From Okeania sp. SIO3I5 (GTDB taxonomy: Bacteria > Cyanobacteriota > Cyanobacteriia > Cyanobacteriales > Microcoleaceae): DNA of 51,147 nucleotides. Location of the stretch: assembly GCF_010672085.1 (NCBI RefSeq), contig NZ_JAAHHT010000025.1, forward strand, positions 55,200 to 106,346, read 5' to 3'. The position numbers and the translations under genes are program-made. Of the stretch, positions 1 through 9,199 are shown piece by piece (position 1 is the first letter of the stretch; each line of letters begins with the position of its first letter). A model generated the notes under the pieces. The model saw only the letters and a list, made by a program, of their open reading frames with translations, had not been told where the DNA came from and ran no database searches.

Positions 1-430
1 TTTTCATCGTCAAATATCTATCTAAATAGATATTAGGGAGTAGGGAATAGGGAATAAGGAATAGAGAAGAATTAAAAAACTGTATTTTCTGAAAAAGATA
101 ACTGCTCTATTCTATGTTGATTTTCAGGAAGAGTAAAATTATCACATCTGATTCCTGATTGCTCTATTTGTTTGTCTACAAAGTTGGAAAATTTTCTAGT
201 AGGAGATTTTTCATCGTCAAATATCTATCTAAATAGATAGTAGGGAATAGGGAATAAGAAATAGAGAAGAATTAAAAAACTGTATTTTCTGAAAAAGATA
301 ACTGCTCTATTCTAGATTTATTTTCAGGAATAGTAGAATTCTCACATCTAATTCCTGATTACTCTATTTGTTTGTCTACAAAGTTGGAAAATTTTCTAGT
401 AGGAGATTTTTCATCGCCAAATATCTATTG
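1..430. repeat. Direct duplication, ~200-bp unit (two units plus start of a third)
   Basis: A segment that begins at the window edge with TTTTCATCGTCAAATATC recurs at 208 and again, only its first part, at 408. The two full units differ by a few substitutions and short indels and each carries a GGGAATA-type heptamer run near its start. No reading frame spans the units. From 430 to 593 there is AT-rich leader DNA for the following gene and I see nothing else in it. Confidence 0.85.
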
Positions 431-593
431 CTTCTTGTCTATTGCTTTGATCGACTAGGAAATTTATTTGCCATCACTACTTAATAGATATCTTTTTAAA
501 CTGAAAGTAAAATAAATTAGTTAAGATACAAGAGTTATCAATTTTCCTAACTCGGAAAATGCGATTTATTTATTTAATATCTATTGATTTCCA

Positions 594-1274
594 ATGAAAA
601 AGGTAATTGTAATTACAGGGGTAAGTCGGGGTTTAGGTAAAGCGATGACTGATGAATTTATTCGGTTAGGTCATACTGTTATAGGTTGCGCTCGTTCTAA
701 ATCTGCTGTAGAAAATTTAACTAATAAATATGCTAATCCACATCAGTTTACTTGTGTGAATGTAGCAGATGAAAATTCTGTGCAAGAGTGGGCAAGTAAA
801 ACTCTAACTAATTACTCACCGCCAGATTTGTTAATAAATAATGCAGCCATAATTAATCAACCAGCACCTGTCTGGAAAGTTGATAGTAAGGATTTTTCCC
901 AATTAATTGATATTAATATTAAGGGTGTGGCAAATGTGATACGTCATTTTGTGCCTGCTATGATTTCTAAGGGAAGTGGTATTATTATTAATTTTAGTTC
1001 TGGCTGGGGACGTTCGACTTCTCCACAAGTAGGGCCTTATTGTGCTTCAAAGTGGGCGATTGAAGGTTTGACTGGTGCTTTAGCTCAGGAGTTACCGTCA
1101 GGAATAGCAGCTATTCCTCTTAACCCAGGAATTATTTATACTGATATGTTAGATATTTGTTTTGGAGAGGAGGCAAAGTCTTTTACCCCTGTTGAGTCTT
1201 GGGTAAAAAAAGCTGTTCCTTTTTTGTTGAATTTGAAACCAAAGGATAATGGGATACCTTTGACTATATCTTGA
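594..1274 (+). CDS. Short-chain dehydrogenase/reductase (SDR) family oxidoreductase
   Basis: A 226-residue classical SDR, a cytosolic NAD(P)-dependent oxidoreductase with a Rossmann fold. The cofactor loop TGVSRGLG lies at residues 8-15, the NNAA strand motif at 82-85, the structural Asn at about 108, the catalytic Ser in NFSSGWG near 135-136, and the catalytic YxxxK as Y149 and K153, so the Asn-Ser-Tyr-Lys tetrad is complete. The Arg after the glycine loop and the Arg-Ser at 34-35 would fit NADP preference, which is inference. The length is at the short end for the family but no motif is missing. The ATG has no clear Shine-Dalgarno sequence. The gene stands alone, with repeats on both sides, so its substrate cannot be guessed. 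Confidence 0.93.
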   Translation: MKKVIVITGVSRGLGKAMTDEFIRLGHTVIGCARSKSAVENLTNKYANPHQFTCVNVADENSVQEWASKTLTNYSPPDLLINNAAIINQPAPVWKVDSKDFSQLIDINIKGVANVIRHFVPAMISKGSGIIINFSSGWGRSTSPQVGPYCASKWAIEGLTGALAQELPSGIAAIPLNPGIIYTDMLDICFGEEAKSFTPVESWVKKAVPFLLNLKPKDNGIPLTIS

Positions 1275-1287
1275 AATCTGATATCTA

Positions 1288-1315
1288 CTGGACTGGCAAA
1301 GCTAAAACTTTGCAT
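1288..1315. repeat. Dispersed TGACACAGCTAAAACTGTG-like element (degenerate copy)
   Basis: Just downstream of the SDR gene there is a copy of a short dispersed element with the core CTGACACAGCTAAAACTGTG; here it reads CTGGCAAAGCTAAAACTTTG. Its centre can fold as CACAG-CTAAAA-CTGTG. Better copies lie near 2336, 12192 and 18119, and partial copies near 12581, 16191 and 20307, usually next to a CTAGTA/CTACT sequence and often at the edge of another repeat. Confidence 0.6.
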
Positions 1316-1397
1316 AGCGCTTTTTTCGTATAGTTCCTCTTATAGCAAGGTTTGAGGATTTTTTCTAATGCAACATTTAAGGTGTATTAGTTCAGTA

Positions 1398-2153
1398 GGA
1401 AAATTCCACTACCCATCTCCTCTGGCGGGGTGCTTCAGAAAATGAATCTATTATTGCTCCATACGCAATAGTCGGGAAATTTCACTATCCATCTCCTCTG
1501 GTGGAGTGCTTCAGAAAATGAATCTATTATTGCTCTATACACAATAGTCGGAAAATTCCACTACCCATCTCCTCTGGCGGGGTGCTTCAGAAAATGAATC
1601 TATTATTGCTCCATACGCAATAGTCGGGAAATTTCACTACCCATCTCCTCTGGCGGGGTGCTTCAGAAAATGAATCTATTATTGCTCCATACGCAATAGT
1701 CGGGAAATTTCACTATCCATCTCCTCTGGCGGGGTGCTTCAGAAAATGAATCTATTATTGCTCCATACGCAATAGTCGGGAAATTTCACTACCCATCTCC
1801 TCTGGCGGGGTGCTTCAGAAAATGAATCTATTATTGCTCCATACGCAATAGTCGGGAAATTTCACTATCCATCTCCTCTGGTGGGGTGCTTCAGGAAATG
1901 AATCTATTATTGCTCCATACACAATAGTCGGAAAATTTCACTACCCATCTCCTCTGACGGGTGCTTTCAAAAATGAATCTATTATTGCTCCATACGCAAT
2001 AGTCGGGAAATTTCACTACCCATCTCCTCTGATGGGGTGCTTTCAAAAATGAATCTATTATTGCTCCATACGCAATAGTCGGAAAATTTCACTACCCATC
2101 TCCTCTGACGGGTGCTTCAGAAAATGAAACTATTATTGCTCTATACACAATAG
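1398..2153. repeat. Tandem array, about ten 76-bp units
   Basis: The marker TGCTTCAG/TGCTTTCA recurs at 1431, 1507, 1583, 1659, 1735, 1811, 1887, 1962, 2038 and 2113, which is a 76-bp period with two 75-bp steps. Units are over 90% alike and are not separated by unique spacers, so this is not a CRISPR array. The period is not a multiple of three, so no long frame is created. A related 77-bp array sits at 16236-16690. The stretch from 2154 to 2618 holds another dispersed element at 2334-2365 and AT-rich DNA with no gene. Confidence 0.95.
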
Positions 2154-2333
2154 AACTAGACAGTACAAAGTTCTTGGAATAACCATTGCTAGCAATGGCT
2201 ATCAGCAATCCCAAAGTTAGAAACTCGCGAGACTGAGCGGTATGTGCTGTAAGCTTTTATCAGTAATACTTTCAAGAATGAAAGTAAATCTTTTTTTAGA
2301 AGAACTTTGTACTCTCCAGACAATAGAAGTATT

Positions 2334-2365
2334 GGATTGACACAGCTAAAACTGTGGATTAGCTT
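2334..2365. repeat. Dispersed TGACACAGCTAAAACTGTG element
   Basis: A clear copy of the dispersed hairpin-forming element, GATTGACACAGCTAAAACTG followed by TGGATTAGC. CACAG and CTGTG pair around CTAAAA. Its role is unknown; copies flank several repeats in this window. Confidence 0.65.
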
Positions 2366-2618
2366 TTAACTTGAAAATTCTTACTTTTAACTTTTGACTT
2401 TTGACTTTTGAATTCTAATGTAGATGAAGGGAGTTGAACCTGACTAAATTTTTTATAGGGAATAAATCTTTGATGATTTATTTGTATAGATAGTTGAAAA
2501 GAAGTTCTCTCGTTATCCTCTGTAATTCTTGCTATATGAGGGATTTTAGAGAGAAGCTATTGGACATCATCTTATAGAAAAAATCGAAAGCTATATATTA
2601 TATAGCTTGTAATAATAG

Positions 2619-2700
2619 TGCGGATAAAGGGACTTGAACCCCCACTTCCGAAGAAACTAGAACCTAAATCTAGCGCGTCTACCAATTCCGCCACATCCGC
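2619..2700 (-). tRNA. trnL: tRNA-Leu (anticodon UAG)
   Basis: On the minus strand the sequence folds as a tRNA of about 82 nt. The acceptor stem GCGGATG pairs with TATCCGC (last pair G-T), followed by discriminator A at 2619. The D-arm contains GGTAGACGC, the anticodon stem is CTAGA/TCTAG around loop TTTAGGT (anticodon TAG), there is a long variable arm typical of class II tRNAs, and a T-arm with GGTTCAAGTCC. The long variable arm, A73 and UAG anticodon identify leucine (CUN codons). CCA is not encoded. Confidence 0.95.
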
Positions 2701-2883
2701 ATGAATTTAACTATAACACACAAATCAAAATTTTTTACAGTTACCCTCAGTTTTTTATACATATTGCTCTACTGATTAAATATCAAAGTATTGATACATA
2801 AAGATTATAGCCTTTTTGATGCTTGGCAAAAGTTCCTGGTTTTCGGCCTTTAGAGCTGCAAAAAGTTAGCATTTTGAGCAGAC

Positions 2884-3068
2884 AAGATTCGATCTCCCCA
2901 CACTTCCCACGCTCCCCGCACTTCCCGCACTTCTCACACATCCCGCACCTCCCATACCTCTTAATCCGTATATCCGTGGCATAATCCGTGTGAGCGCCTA
3001 CCCCACTCCCCACACCTCCCATACCTCTTAATCCGCGTATCCGTGGCATAATCCGTGTGAGCGCCTCC
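2884..3068. repeat. Low-complexity C-rich tract and copies of a GTGGCATAATCCGTGTGAGC element
   Basis: The stretch 2884-2960 is a run of CCCGCACTTCC/CCCCACACTTCC-like decamers. It is followed by two copies of a sequence reading ATCCGTGGCATAATCCGTG TGAGCGCC (near 2966 and 3030). The reverse complement of this element is the unit of the 25-bp tandem array at 15461-15660. An open frame on the minus strand across this stretch is only a by-product of the repeats. The rest of 2701-2883 shows no gene. Confidence 0.7.
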
Positions 3069-3070
3069 CC

Positions 3071-6000
3071 CTACTCCCTCACTCTCTCCAAAAAATAAGC
3101 CTTCATGTACCCCTTACCCTTAATATAAATAGTTGGTTCCCGTTCTGTAAACAAAAATTTCTGCTGCAATATCAGATAAGTTGCCTCTGTCACTTGGATA
3201 ACATCTGGTATACCATGAGACTCCATACGACTAGCAACATTTACAGTATCACCCCATAGATCATAGATAAACTTTTTACGTCCAATCACACCAGCTACTA
3301 CTGGGCCAGTATTAATACCAATCCGGATACGAAAATCTTGTTCATGTTCATTAGCAAAATGGGCAACTTCCTCCAACATATCAATAGCCATGAGAGCGAT
3401 CGCCTCAGCATGATTTTCCATTGGTTTAGGCAACCCTCCCACAACCATATAAGCATCCCCAATAGTCTTAATTTTTTCCAAACCATACTTTTCTGCTAAT
3501 AAATCAAACCTAGAAAAAATCTCATTTAACCAATAAACTAATCTCTCTGGATGAGTACAACTTGCCAACTCAGTAAACCCTACTAAATCTGCAAATAAAA
3601 CTGTAACTTCAGGAAACCCTTCTGCAATTATGTCTTGATTTTCTTTCAATTTATCAGCAATAGGTTTAGGCAGAATATTTAACAATAATTTCTCTGACTT
3701 TTCCTGTTCTAAAAGTAAAGCTTCTTCTGCTTTTTTCCTTTCAGTTATATCACGACAAAGAGCCAAGATTAAGTTACCATTGCCTGCTTTTAATAAACCG
3801 AGACGTATCTCTACTGGAAAAGTTGTACCATCTTTGCGTCTGTGAGTTCCTTGTACAGTTATAGGTAAACCAGGAATTAGTTCTTGCCACTGTTTATAAA
3901 TTTCTTCTGATGCAAAATTTACCTCAATATCTTCTACATAAAGATTCAATAACTCTTCGCGATTATATCCTAAACCTTGACAGGTACTTTGATTTACATC
4001 AACAATTTTTCCTTGCAAATTATGAATAATAAAAGCATCTGCTGCTTGTTCCATAATACCTCTAAATCTTTCTTCACTTTCTCGCAAAGCTGCCTCTGCT
4101 AATTTCCGCTCAGTTATATCTCGTATAGCACTGACTCTATGTTGATTACCATTATAAAAAAATGCTTTTGCCTCTATTTCTAGAGGAAAGGTAGAACCAT
4201 CTTTTCTAAGTGCAATTACCTCATAAGGTTTTTCATATCCAGAATTCAGATTTTCCCATACTAAATCTCGATATTTGGAGTCAATTAGTTCCAATCCATT
4301 CATCCCAATCATTTCTGATAATTTATATTGAAACATTTTAGTTGCTGATGTATTGGCTTCGACAATTTGTCCTTGTTGATGAATAATAATTCCTTCAAAA
4401 GTTGCTCTAGATAAACTCCGAAATCTTTGTTCATTTTCTTTCAGCTTTACTTCTGATTCCTTTCTTTCAGAAATATCTCTAAAAGTGCCGATGTAGAATT
4501 TGTTTTGATTTAATTTAGCTTCCCTGACAGCAAATTCCATAGGAAATAAGGAACCATCACTACGAATACCAACTAATTCGTATATATTTGCAGTTTCAGC
4601 AATTTTAGATATCAGTATTTCTGTATAATATTTTTTTTTCTGAATTTTGTTTTTGGTCTTTAAATATGTTTGGATACTTGCTAAATTTTCCTCTAATAAA
4701 TTAAGAAAATTAGGAAAATAAGATTGCCAATTTTTAGGTTGAATATCCTGAATATCAAATCTATAATAAGCATCTATAATTTCCCTAGTGGGAGAGAATA
4801 TCAAATTTGGATTAAGCCAGAATTTTAATGGTTCTACTATTAACTTTTTTACTTCCGTAAATAATTCATCACTATCCATTTTTTCCATCGTTAATGGATT
4901 AATAGTAAAATCAAGTATTCCATGAATAGAAGTTCCTACTAAATCTTGATCTTTGTAGCCAAAAATTTTCTGCGCACTAGGATTTACACTAATAATTTCC
5001 AGTCCTGGTTTAGTAAAAGTAATAATTGCATCTGTAGCGACTTTAATAATGGCATCATTTCTAGCAGTAACTTCCTCTAAAGCATCCATAACCTGATTAT
5101 ATCTTTCAGCAATTTGACCAACCGAAGTGAAAGGTTCTACAGGCACTCGTAAACTTAAATCTTTTGTCCGAGCTTGAGAATTCATTACTCGAAATAAATC
5201 TAATATTTCTGTTTTCGCATGGTGTTCAGAAACATTTAAACCGATATGTTCATCTTCTCTAGAAACTCGCAATAAAACAAACTTATTTGTAATTAATAAA
5301 ATTGGGTATACAACACAAAATCCTAATAGAAAAGCTGCACAAACTCCTAATAACTGAACTCTCAATTGTTGGCTAAAATTAAGACCAGTACCTAATACCT
5401 CTACCTTTCCAAATAAAGCTACTGCTAAAGTTCCCCAAATACCTGCACCGAGGTGAACTGGAATAGCTCCAACAGCATCATCCACACTAATTTTCTCTAA
5501 AGCTTGCTCTACTAAAATAGTAACTACTCCACCAATAGCACCAATGGCCACGGCAGAAAAAGGTGTAACTGCATGACAACTTGCTGTAATAGCAACTAAA
5601 CCTGCTAAAGTTCCATTGATAAGTAACTCAACACTAGGAATGCCTCTGATATACCAACTAATGCCAAGATTAGTCAGCATTCCTGCCACACTCCCAAGAA
5701 TAGTATTGACAAAAATACTTGCTACTTGTCCATTTAATGCTAGGGTACTTCCGCCGTTAAATCCAAACCAACCAAACCAAATTAGCATTGCTCCTAATAC
5801 TGATAGGGGCAAATTAGAACCATGAATTTTTTCTGGTGGGCGATCGCTAGGAAATCTGCCAGTACGAGGCCCAATGACTAATAAAACTGCTAAAGAAACC
5901 CAGCCACCAATACTATGAACAACGGTTGAACCTGCAAAGTCAATAAAACCACGTTGTCCAAGCCAACCTGTTAATATACCTGTATCAACTCCATTCCAAA

Positions 6001-6697
6001 CCCAATGGCCACATAAGGGATAAATAAAACCTGAAACTATGAAGGCAACAAATAGATAGGCAGCAAATTTCATCCGTTCAGCTACGGCACCAGAAACGAT
6101 GGTTGTAGCTGTGCCACAAAACATAGCTTGGAATAAAAAGAAGGCCGCATCAAAAGGTTGCAGATCGGTTGCTAAGAAGAAGTTGCTATGGCCAATTATT
6201 CCAGCAGCAGAAGTTCCAAACATAAAGGCAAACCCAAAACCCCAAAAGCAACCCACTGAAATACCAAAATCAGTTAAGTTTTTAATAGCAACATTAATAT
6301 TATTTTTTGACCTGGTAAGTCCGGATTCTAAACACATAAATCCAGGCTGCATTATAAATACTAATCCAGAGCAAAGTAAGAGCCACAAAATATCAATTGA
6401 TTCGTAGGTTAGCTGAGATTGTGAGGTTGATATATTGTTAAATCTGGGTGTATTTTTTCTGTTAATAACAGTTTGATAATTATATAATTTTTGGGGTTCA
6501 AGAAAATCTTCTACTGAAGATTTAGAAAAGTTATTTTTTGCTTTTTCTAAATCATAATTTTCCCAGATTTTAGCTTTTTTTATTTGATTTGATGGTTGGT
6601 AATTATGTGTATATTTATTGATTACTGAACCGTGTAGAATTATTAATGTTAGGGTAAGTAAGAATAAAATAATCCCTAAGGTAGATTTTCGACGCAT
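3071..6697 (-). CDS. Ammonium transporter (Amt)-PAS-adenylate cyclase fusion protein
   Basis: A 1208-residue membrane signalling protein. An N-terminal membrane segment (about 8-24) and a ~70-residue outer linker precede a complete Amt domain (about 98-480) with the twin pore histidines H261 (TVVHS) and H415 (PVHLG), so ammonium conduction or sensing looks possible. Three PAS domains follow (about 542-747, 754-866, 873-990); the first is split by an insertion of ~100 residues. The C-terminal class III cyclase (about 1025-1205) has metal-binding D1037 and D1081, adenine-selecting K1075 (EKIKTIG) and D1146 (YDLWGD), and transition-state N1153 and R1157, the adenylate rather than guanylate pattern. 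The inferred role is to couple extracellular ammonium to cAMP synthesis. Amt fused to a cyclase is unusual; the usual partners are separate Amt and PII. The gene is monocistronic as far as can be seen. Confidence 0.95.
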   Translation of the reverse strand: MRRKSTLGIILFLLTLTLIILHGSVINKYTHNYQPSNQIKKAKIWENYDLEKAKNNFSKSSVEDFLEPQKLYNYQTVINRKNTPRFNNISTSQSQLTYESIDILWLLLCSGLVFIMQPGFMCLESGLTRSKNNINVAIKNLTDFGISVGCFWGFGFAFMFGTSAAGIIGHSNFFLATDLQPFDAAFFLFQAMFCGTATTIVSGAVAERMKFAAYLFVAFIVSGFIYPLCGHWVWNGVDTGILTGWLGQRGFIDFAGSTVVHSIGGWVSLAVLLVIGPRTGRFPSDRPPEKIHGSNLPLSVLGAMLIWFGWFGFNGGSTLALNGQVASIFVNTILGSVAGMLTNLGISWYIRGIPSVELLINGTLAGLVAITASCHAVTPFSAVAIGAIGGVVTILVEQALEKISVDDAVGAIPVHLGAGIWGTLAVALFGKVEVLGTGLNFSQQLRVQLLGVCAAFLLGFCVVYPILLITNKFVLLRVSREDEHIGLNVSEHHAKTEILDLFRVMNSQARTKDLSLRVPVEPFTSVGQIAERYNQVMDALEEVTARNDAIIKVATDAIITFTKPGLEIISVNPSAQKIFGYKDQDLVGTSIHGILDFTINPLTMEKMDSDELFTEVKKLIVEPLKFWLNPNLIFSPTREIIDAYYRFDIQDIQPKNWQSYFPNFLNLLEENLASIQTYLKTKNKIQKKKYYTEILISKIAETANIYELVGIRSDGSLFPMEFAVREAKLNQNKFYIGTFRDISERKESEVKLKENEQRFRSLSRATFEGIIIHQQGQIVEANTSATKMFQYKLSEMIGMNGLELIDSKYRDLVWENLNSGYEKPYEVIALRKDGSTFPLEIEAKAFFYNGNQHRVSAIRDITERKLAEAALRESEERFRGIMEQAADAFIIHNLQGKIVDVNQSTCQGLGYNREELLNLYVEDIEVNFASEEIYKQWQELIPGLPITVQGTHRRKDGTTFPVEIRLGLLKAGNGNLILALCRDITERKKAEEALLLEQEKSEKLLLNILPKPIADKLKENQDIIAEGFPEVTVLFADLVGFTELASCTHPERLVYWLNEIFSRFDLLAEKYGLEKIKTIGDAYMVVGGLPKPMENHAEAIALMAIDMLEEVAHFANEHEQDFRIRIGINTGPVVAGVIGRKKFIYDLWGDTVNVASRMESHGIPDVIQVTEATYLILQQKFLFTEREPTIYIKGKGYMKAYFLERVRE

Positions 6698-6736
6698 GGA
6701 TTCTGGTCTTAGACCTTTATTTGGTTGTTTTTCTAC

Positions 6737-6800
6737 TAAGCATTTCCTTTGGAATGCATAGCTAACAGCTATCAGTTATTAGCTATGAGTTAATAGCATA
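6737..6800. repeat. Dispersed GCATTTCC/GGAATGC hairpin and CAGCTATCAG-type repeat
   Basis: AAGCATTTCCTTTGGAATGC folds into a short hairpin and is followed by repeated AGCTATCAGTTATTAGCTAT motifs. A related hairpin lies at 35608-35630 and related AGCTATCAG runs at 35427-35520, so this is a dispersed repeat pair. It lies in the leader of the Amt-cyclase gene; no promoter could be assigned. Confidence 0.5.
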
Positions 6801-7193
6801 AATATAAGTAGTTGTAATTAGTATAGCGTTTCTCAAGTGACTGAAGTACGGTTGTTTTTCTTTTTTAGTATTCTGACTGAACCTGAGTTATACTAATTCC
6901 CAAAGTGATGCTATACTTCAGCAATACTTCAACAGTTAAATAGTTACCAAGATTCAAAGTCTGTTTTCGACAATTATTAGTCGGTTAATATAGACTTTTC
7001 CTACTTTTAACATATCCCTATACATCCCACACTTCCCACACTTTCCCACCCCATCAGGTATAGCATTCTTTTTTAGAAATGGTATTACTATTTTTTACGG
7101 GCGTTGCATACAATGTCTCTATTTCTGACCTAAAATTAAGGAATTTTATATTTAACCCTTCTTGGGGAATTGCTATATTTATAGATAGAACAA

Positions 7194-7229
7194 AGCGATC
7201 GGCGAAAAATATAAAAATCGCCGATCGCT
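7194..7229. other. Perfect 12-bp inverted repeat made of HIP1-like sequence
   Basis: AGCGATCGGCGA at 7194-7205 is the exact reverse complement of 7218-7229, with a 12-nt AT-only loop. Each arm contains a near-HIP1 CGATCGGCG. It would form a very stable hairpin, but no T-run follows on either strand, so a simple terminator is not supported. It lies in a gene-free stretch (6698-8374). Confidence 0.75.
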
Positions 7230-7329
7230 CTTGATAAAGTTGACGTATTTTTGCTGGAATTATGGTGCAATTAGCAGTCAATTCTCAAAGAGTAAAAGTT
7301 TGTACTAATTCACTTTAAGAATGTCATTT

Positions 7330-7410
7330 CAGTTATCAGTACCTCTGCCTGTTTGCTCCGCATGACCTAGGAAAGTATTGGGATTGAAATATTGAACCTG
7401 TTTTTTTCAT
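7330..7410. repeat. Dispersed repeat, copy 1 of 2 (other copy 9822-9907)
   Basis: About 81 bp from CAGTTATCAGTACCTCT to TTTTTTTCAT is almost identical to 9822-9907, including the phrase TTGGGATTGAAATATTGAAC. The two copies flank the peptidoglycan-binding protein gene in the same orientation. Just downstream (7411-7450) is a further dispersed phrase, GGTTTGAGACC followed by TTATTTTTTGGTC, whose reverse complement recurs at 27357-27390. Confidence 0.8.
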
Positions 7411-7466
7411 CCCCTTTATTGGGGAGGTTTGAGACCTTATTTTTTGGTCACAAATAGTTTCAAACT

Positions 7467-8362
7467 TTAAATGTCAAATAATTGCCGGAAACTGTTGTAA
7501 ATTTCCAAGTTTTTAGCCGAGCAAATCTAGCATTCTGAATTCTCAATTCGGAATTCTCAATTCTGAGAAAATCTCAAATAATTGCCGGAAACTGTTGTAA
7601 ATTTCCAAGTTTTTAGCCGAGCAAATCTAGCATTCTGAATTCTCAATTCGGAATTCTCAATTCTGAGAAAATTTCAAATAATTGTCTGAAACTGTTGTCA
7701 ATGTCAAAGTTTTTAGCCGTTCAAATCTGCCATTCTGAATTCTCAATTCAGAGAAAATGTCAAATCATTGCCGGAAACTGTTGTGAGTATCAAAGTTTTT
7801 AGCCGTTCAAATCTGCCATTCTGAATTCTAAATTCTGAATTCTCAATTTTGAATTCTCAATTCAGTGAAAATTTCCAAGTTTTTCGCCCTTCAAATCTGC
7901 CATTCTGAATTCTCAATTTTGAATTCTAAATTCAGTAAAAATGTCAAATAATTGCCGGAAACTGTTGTAAATTTCCAAGTTTTTCGCCCTTCAAATCTGC
8001 CATTCTGAATTCTCAATTTTGAATTCTAAATTCAGTAAAAATGTCAAATAATTGCCGGAAACTGTTGTAAATTTCCAAGTTTTTCGCCCTTAAAATCTGC
8101 CATTCTGAATTCTAAATTTTGAATTCTAAATTCAGTAAAAATTTCCAAGTTTTTCGCCGTTCAAATCTGCCATTCTGAATTCTAAATTCTGAATTCTCAA
8201 TTCAGAGAAAATGTCAAATAATTGCCGGAAACTTTTGTAAGTTTCCAAGTTTTTCGCCCTTCAAATCTGCCATTCTGAATTCTCAATTTTGAATTCTAAA
8301 TTCAGTAAAAATTTCCAAGTTTTTCGCCGTTCAAATCTGCCATTCTGAATTCTCAATTCTGC
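7467..8362. repeat. Complex tandem array built from GAATTC-rich ~85-110-bp units
   Basis: Units alternate two blocks: one with AATTGCCGGAAACTGTTGT and one with CCAAGTTTTTAGCC/TTCGCC and CATTCTGAATTCTCAATT. The first two units are 100 bp apart and almost identical (7471, 7571); later units vary in length and order. Short runs such as GAATTCTCAATTCTGAATTC are internally palindromic. No reading frame persists. The array ends about 10 bp before the stop of the following minus-strand gene. Confidence 0.9.
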
Positions 8363-8374
8363 ATTGAGTTCAGT

Positions 8375-9199
8375 TTACTTTGACTTCTGACTGAAAGCTG
8401 CCCAAGTTTTTTGATTAACTATTCCATCAGCTTTAATTCCTTTAGATTTTTGAAATTCCTTGACTGCTCCTATAGTTTTCTTGCCAAAAATTCCATCAAT
8501 TGGTCCTGGATTAAAACCCATCGTTTCCAGACGCATTTGTAAGGTTTTAACTTTAGATCCCCTGTCTCCTTTAGCTAATATCTTTTCTACTTCAACTACT
8601 TGATTTTGCTTTGGGATTGATAACTTTTCTGTTTGAGATAACTTTTCTCTTTGAACAGTTGAGCGAGAGGCAAATGATGGTTTAGCTAAAGCTGTCCAAG
8701 TAGCTTCATCAACGATACCTGTAACAGTAAATCCCACAGACTTTTGAAAAGCTCTAACTGCTTTTGTAGTCCGGGCACCAAATAGACTATCTATGGCGCC
8801 TGGGTTAAAACCTCTAGCTTGCAAACGTCTTTGTACTGCCCAGACTTCTGCACCTCGGGAACCCTCTGATATATTCTTTTGATTTTTTTGTTTTTGAGGA
8901 ACACCCGGATAAAAAGGTTCAGAGAATAATTCAGGTTCAGCAGGTTTACTTGAAAATCTCGAATTTTCAGGAATAAAAGGTATTAGAAAATTTTGATTTT
9001 CTTGTTTTTGTGGCAACTTAGTTTTGATTCTATCTAGTTGCTCAAAGATAAAATTATTGGAATTTAATTTAGGAATTAAACTTCCTTCTTTTTCTGTTAT
9101 CAAAGGTTCTGTTTTATTAGAAGCAATTGCCCTAGCGGGGGTAAAGTTAAACAGGGCGACTAAACTTAATAGAGTAGTAATAGTAGGAATACGCATCAT
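8375..9199 (-). CDS. Secreted protein with two peptidoglycan-binding (PG_binding_1) domains
   Basis: A 274-residue exported protein. Residues 1-24 are a signal peptide (hydrophobic core ITTLLSLVALFNF, probable cleavage after PARA). A low-complexity P/E/K/Q-rich linker follows, then two PG_binding_1 domains at about 111-172 and 209-270. Each has the family signature, AVQRRLQARGFNPGAIDSLF and LQMRLETMGFNPGPIDGIFG, then xAVxxFQ and a final GxVxxxTWxA. There is no attached hydrolase domain, so it probably only binds or organises peptidoglycan. Two adjacent ATGs (9199, 9196) give the same protein bar one residue. Its 3' end abuts a repeat array. Binding to the cell wall is family knowledge; a specific role is unknown. 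Confidence 0.9.
   Translation of the reverse strand: MMRIPTITTLLSLVALFNFTPARAIASNKTEPLITEKEGSLIPKLNSNNFIFEQLDRIKTKLPQKQENQNFLIPFIPENSRFSSKPAEPELFSEPFYPGVPQKQKNQKNISEGSRGAEVWAVQRRLQARGFNPGAIDSLFGARTTKAVRAFQKSVGFTVTGIVDEATWTALAKPSFASRSTVQREKLSQTEKLSIPKQNQVVEVEKILAKGDRGSKVKTLQMRLETMGFNPGPIDGIFGKKTIGAVKEFQKSKGIKADGIVNQKTWAAFSQKSK

Noticed and set aside
1398-2153. CRISPR array (regular ~76-bp repeats)
   Set aside because: The units are similar over their whole length; there are no unique spacers between short constant repeats and no cas genes nearby.
2421-2447. tRNA 3'-end fragment (GGGAGTTGAACCTGAC, T-arm-like on the minus strand)
   Set aside because: It resembles the T-arm of the nearby tRNA-Leu, but no D-arm, anticodon arm or acceptor partner is present, and no integrated element lies between the two. 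Too short to call an attachment site.
2783-3049. 88-codon frame on the minus strand
   Set aside because: It translates a C-rich low-complexity tract and copies of a dispersed repeat; Gly/Cys/Lys-rich composition, no family features.
7054-7281. 75-codon frame on the minus strand
   Set aside because: Starts at TTG, crosses the perfect HIP1-like hairpin, has no ribosome binding site and no recognisable domain.
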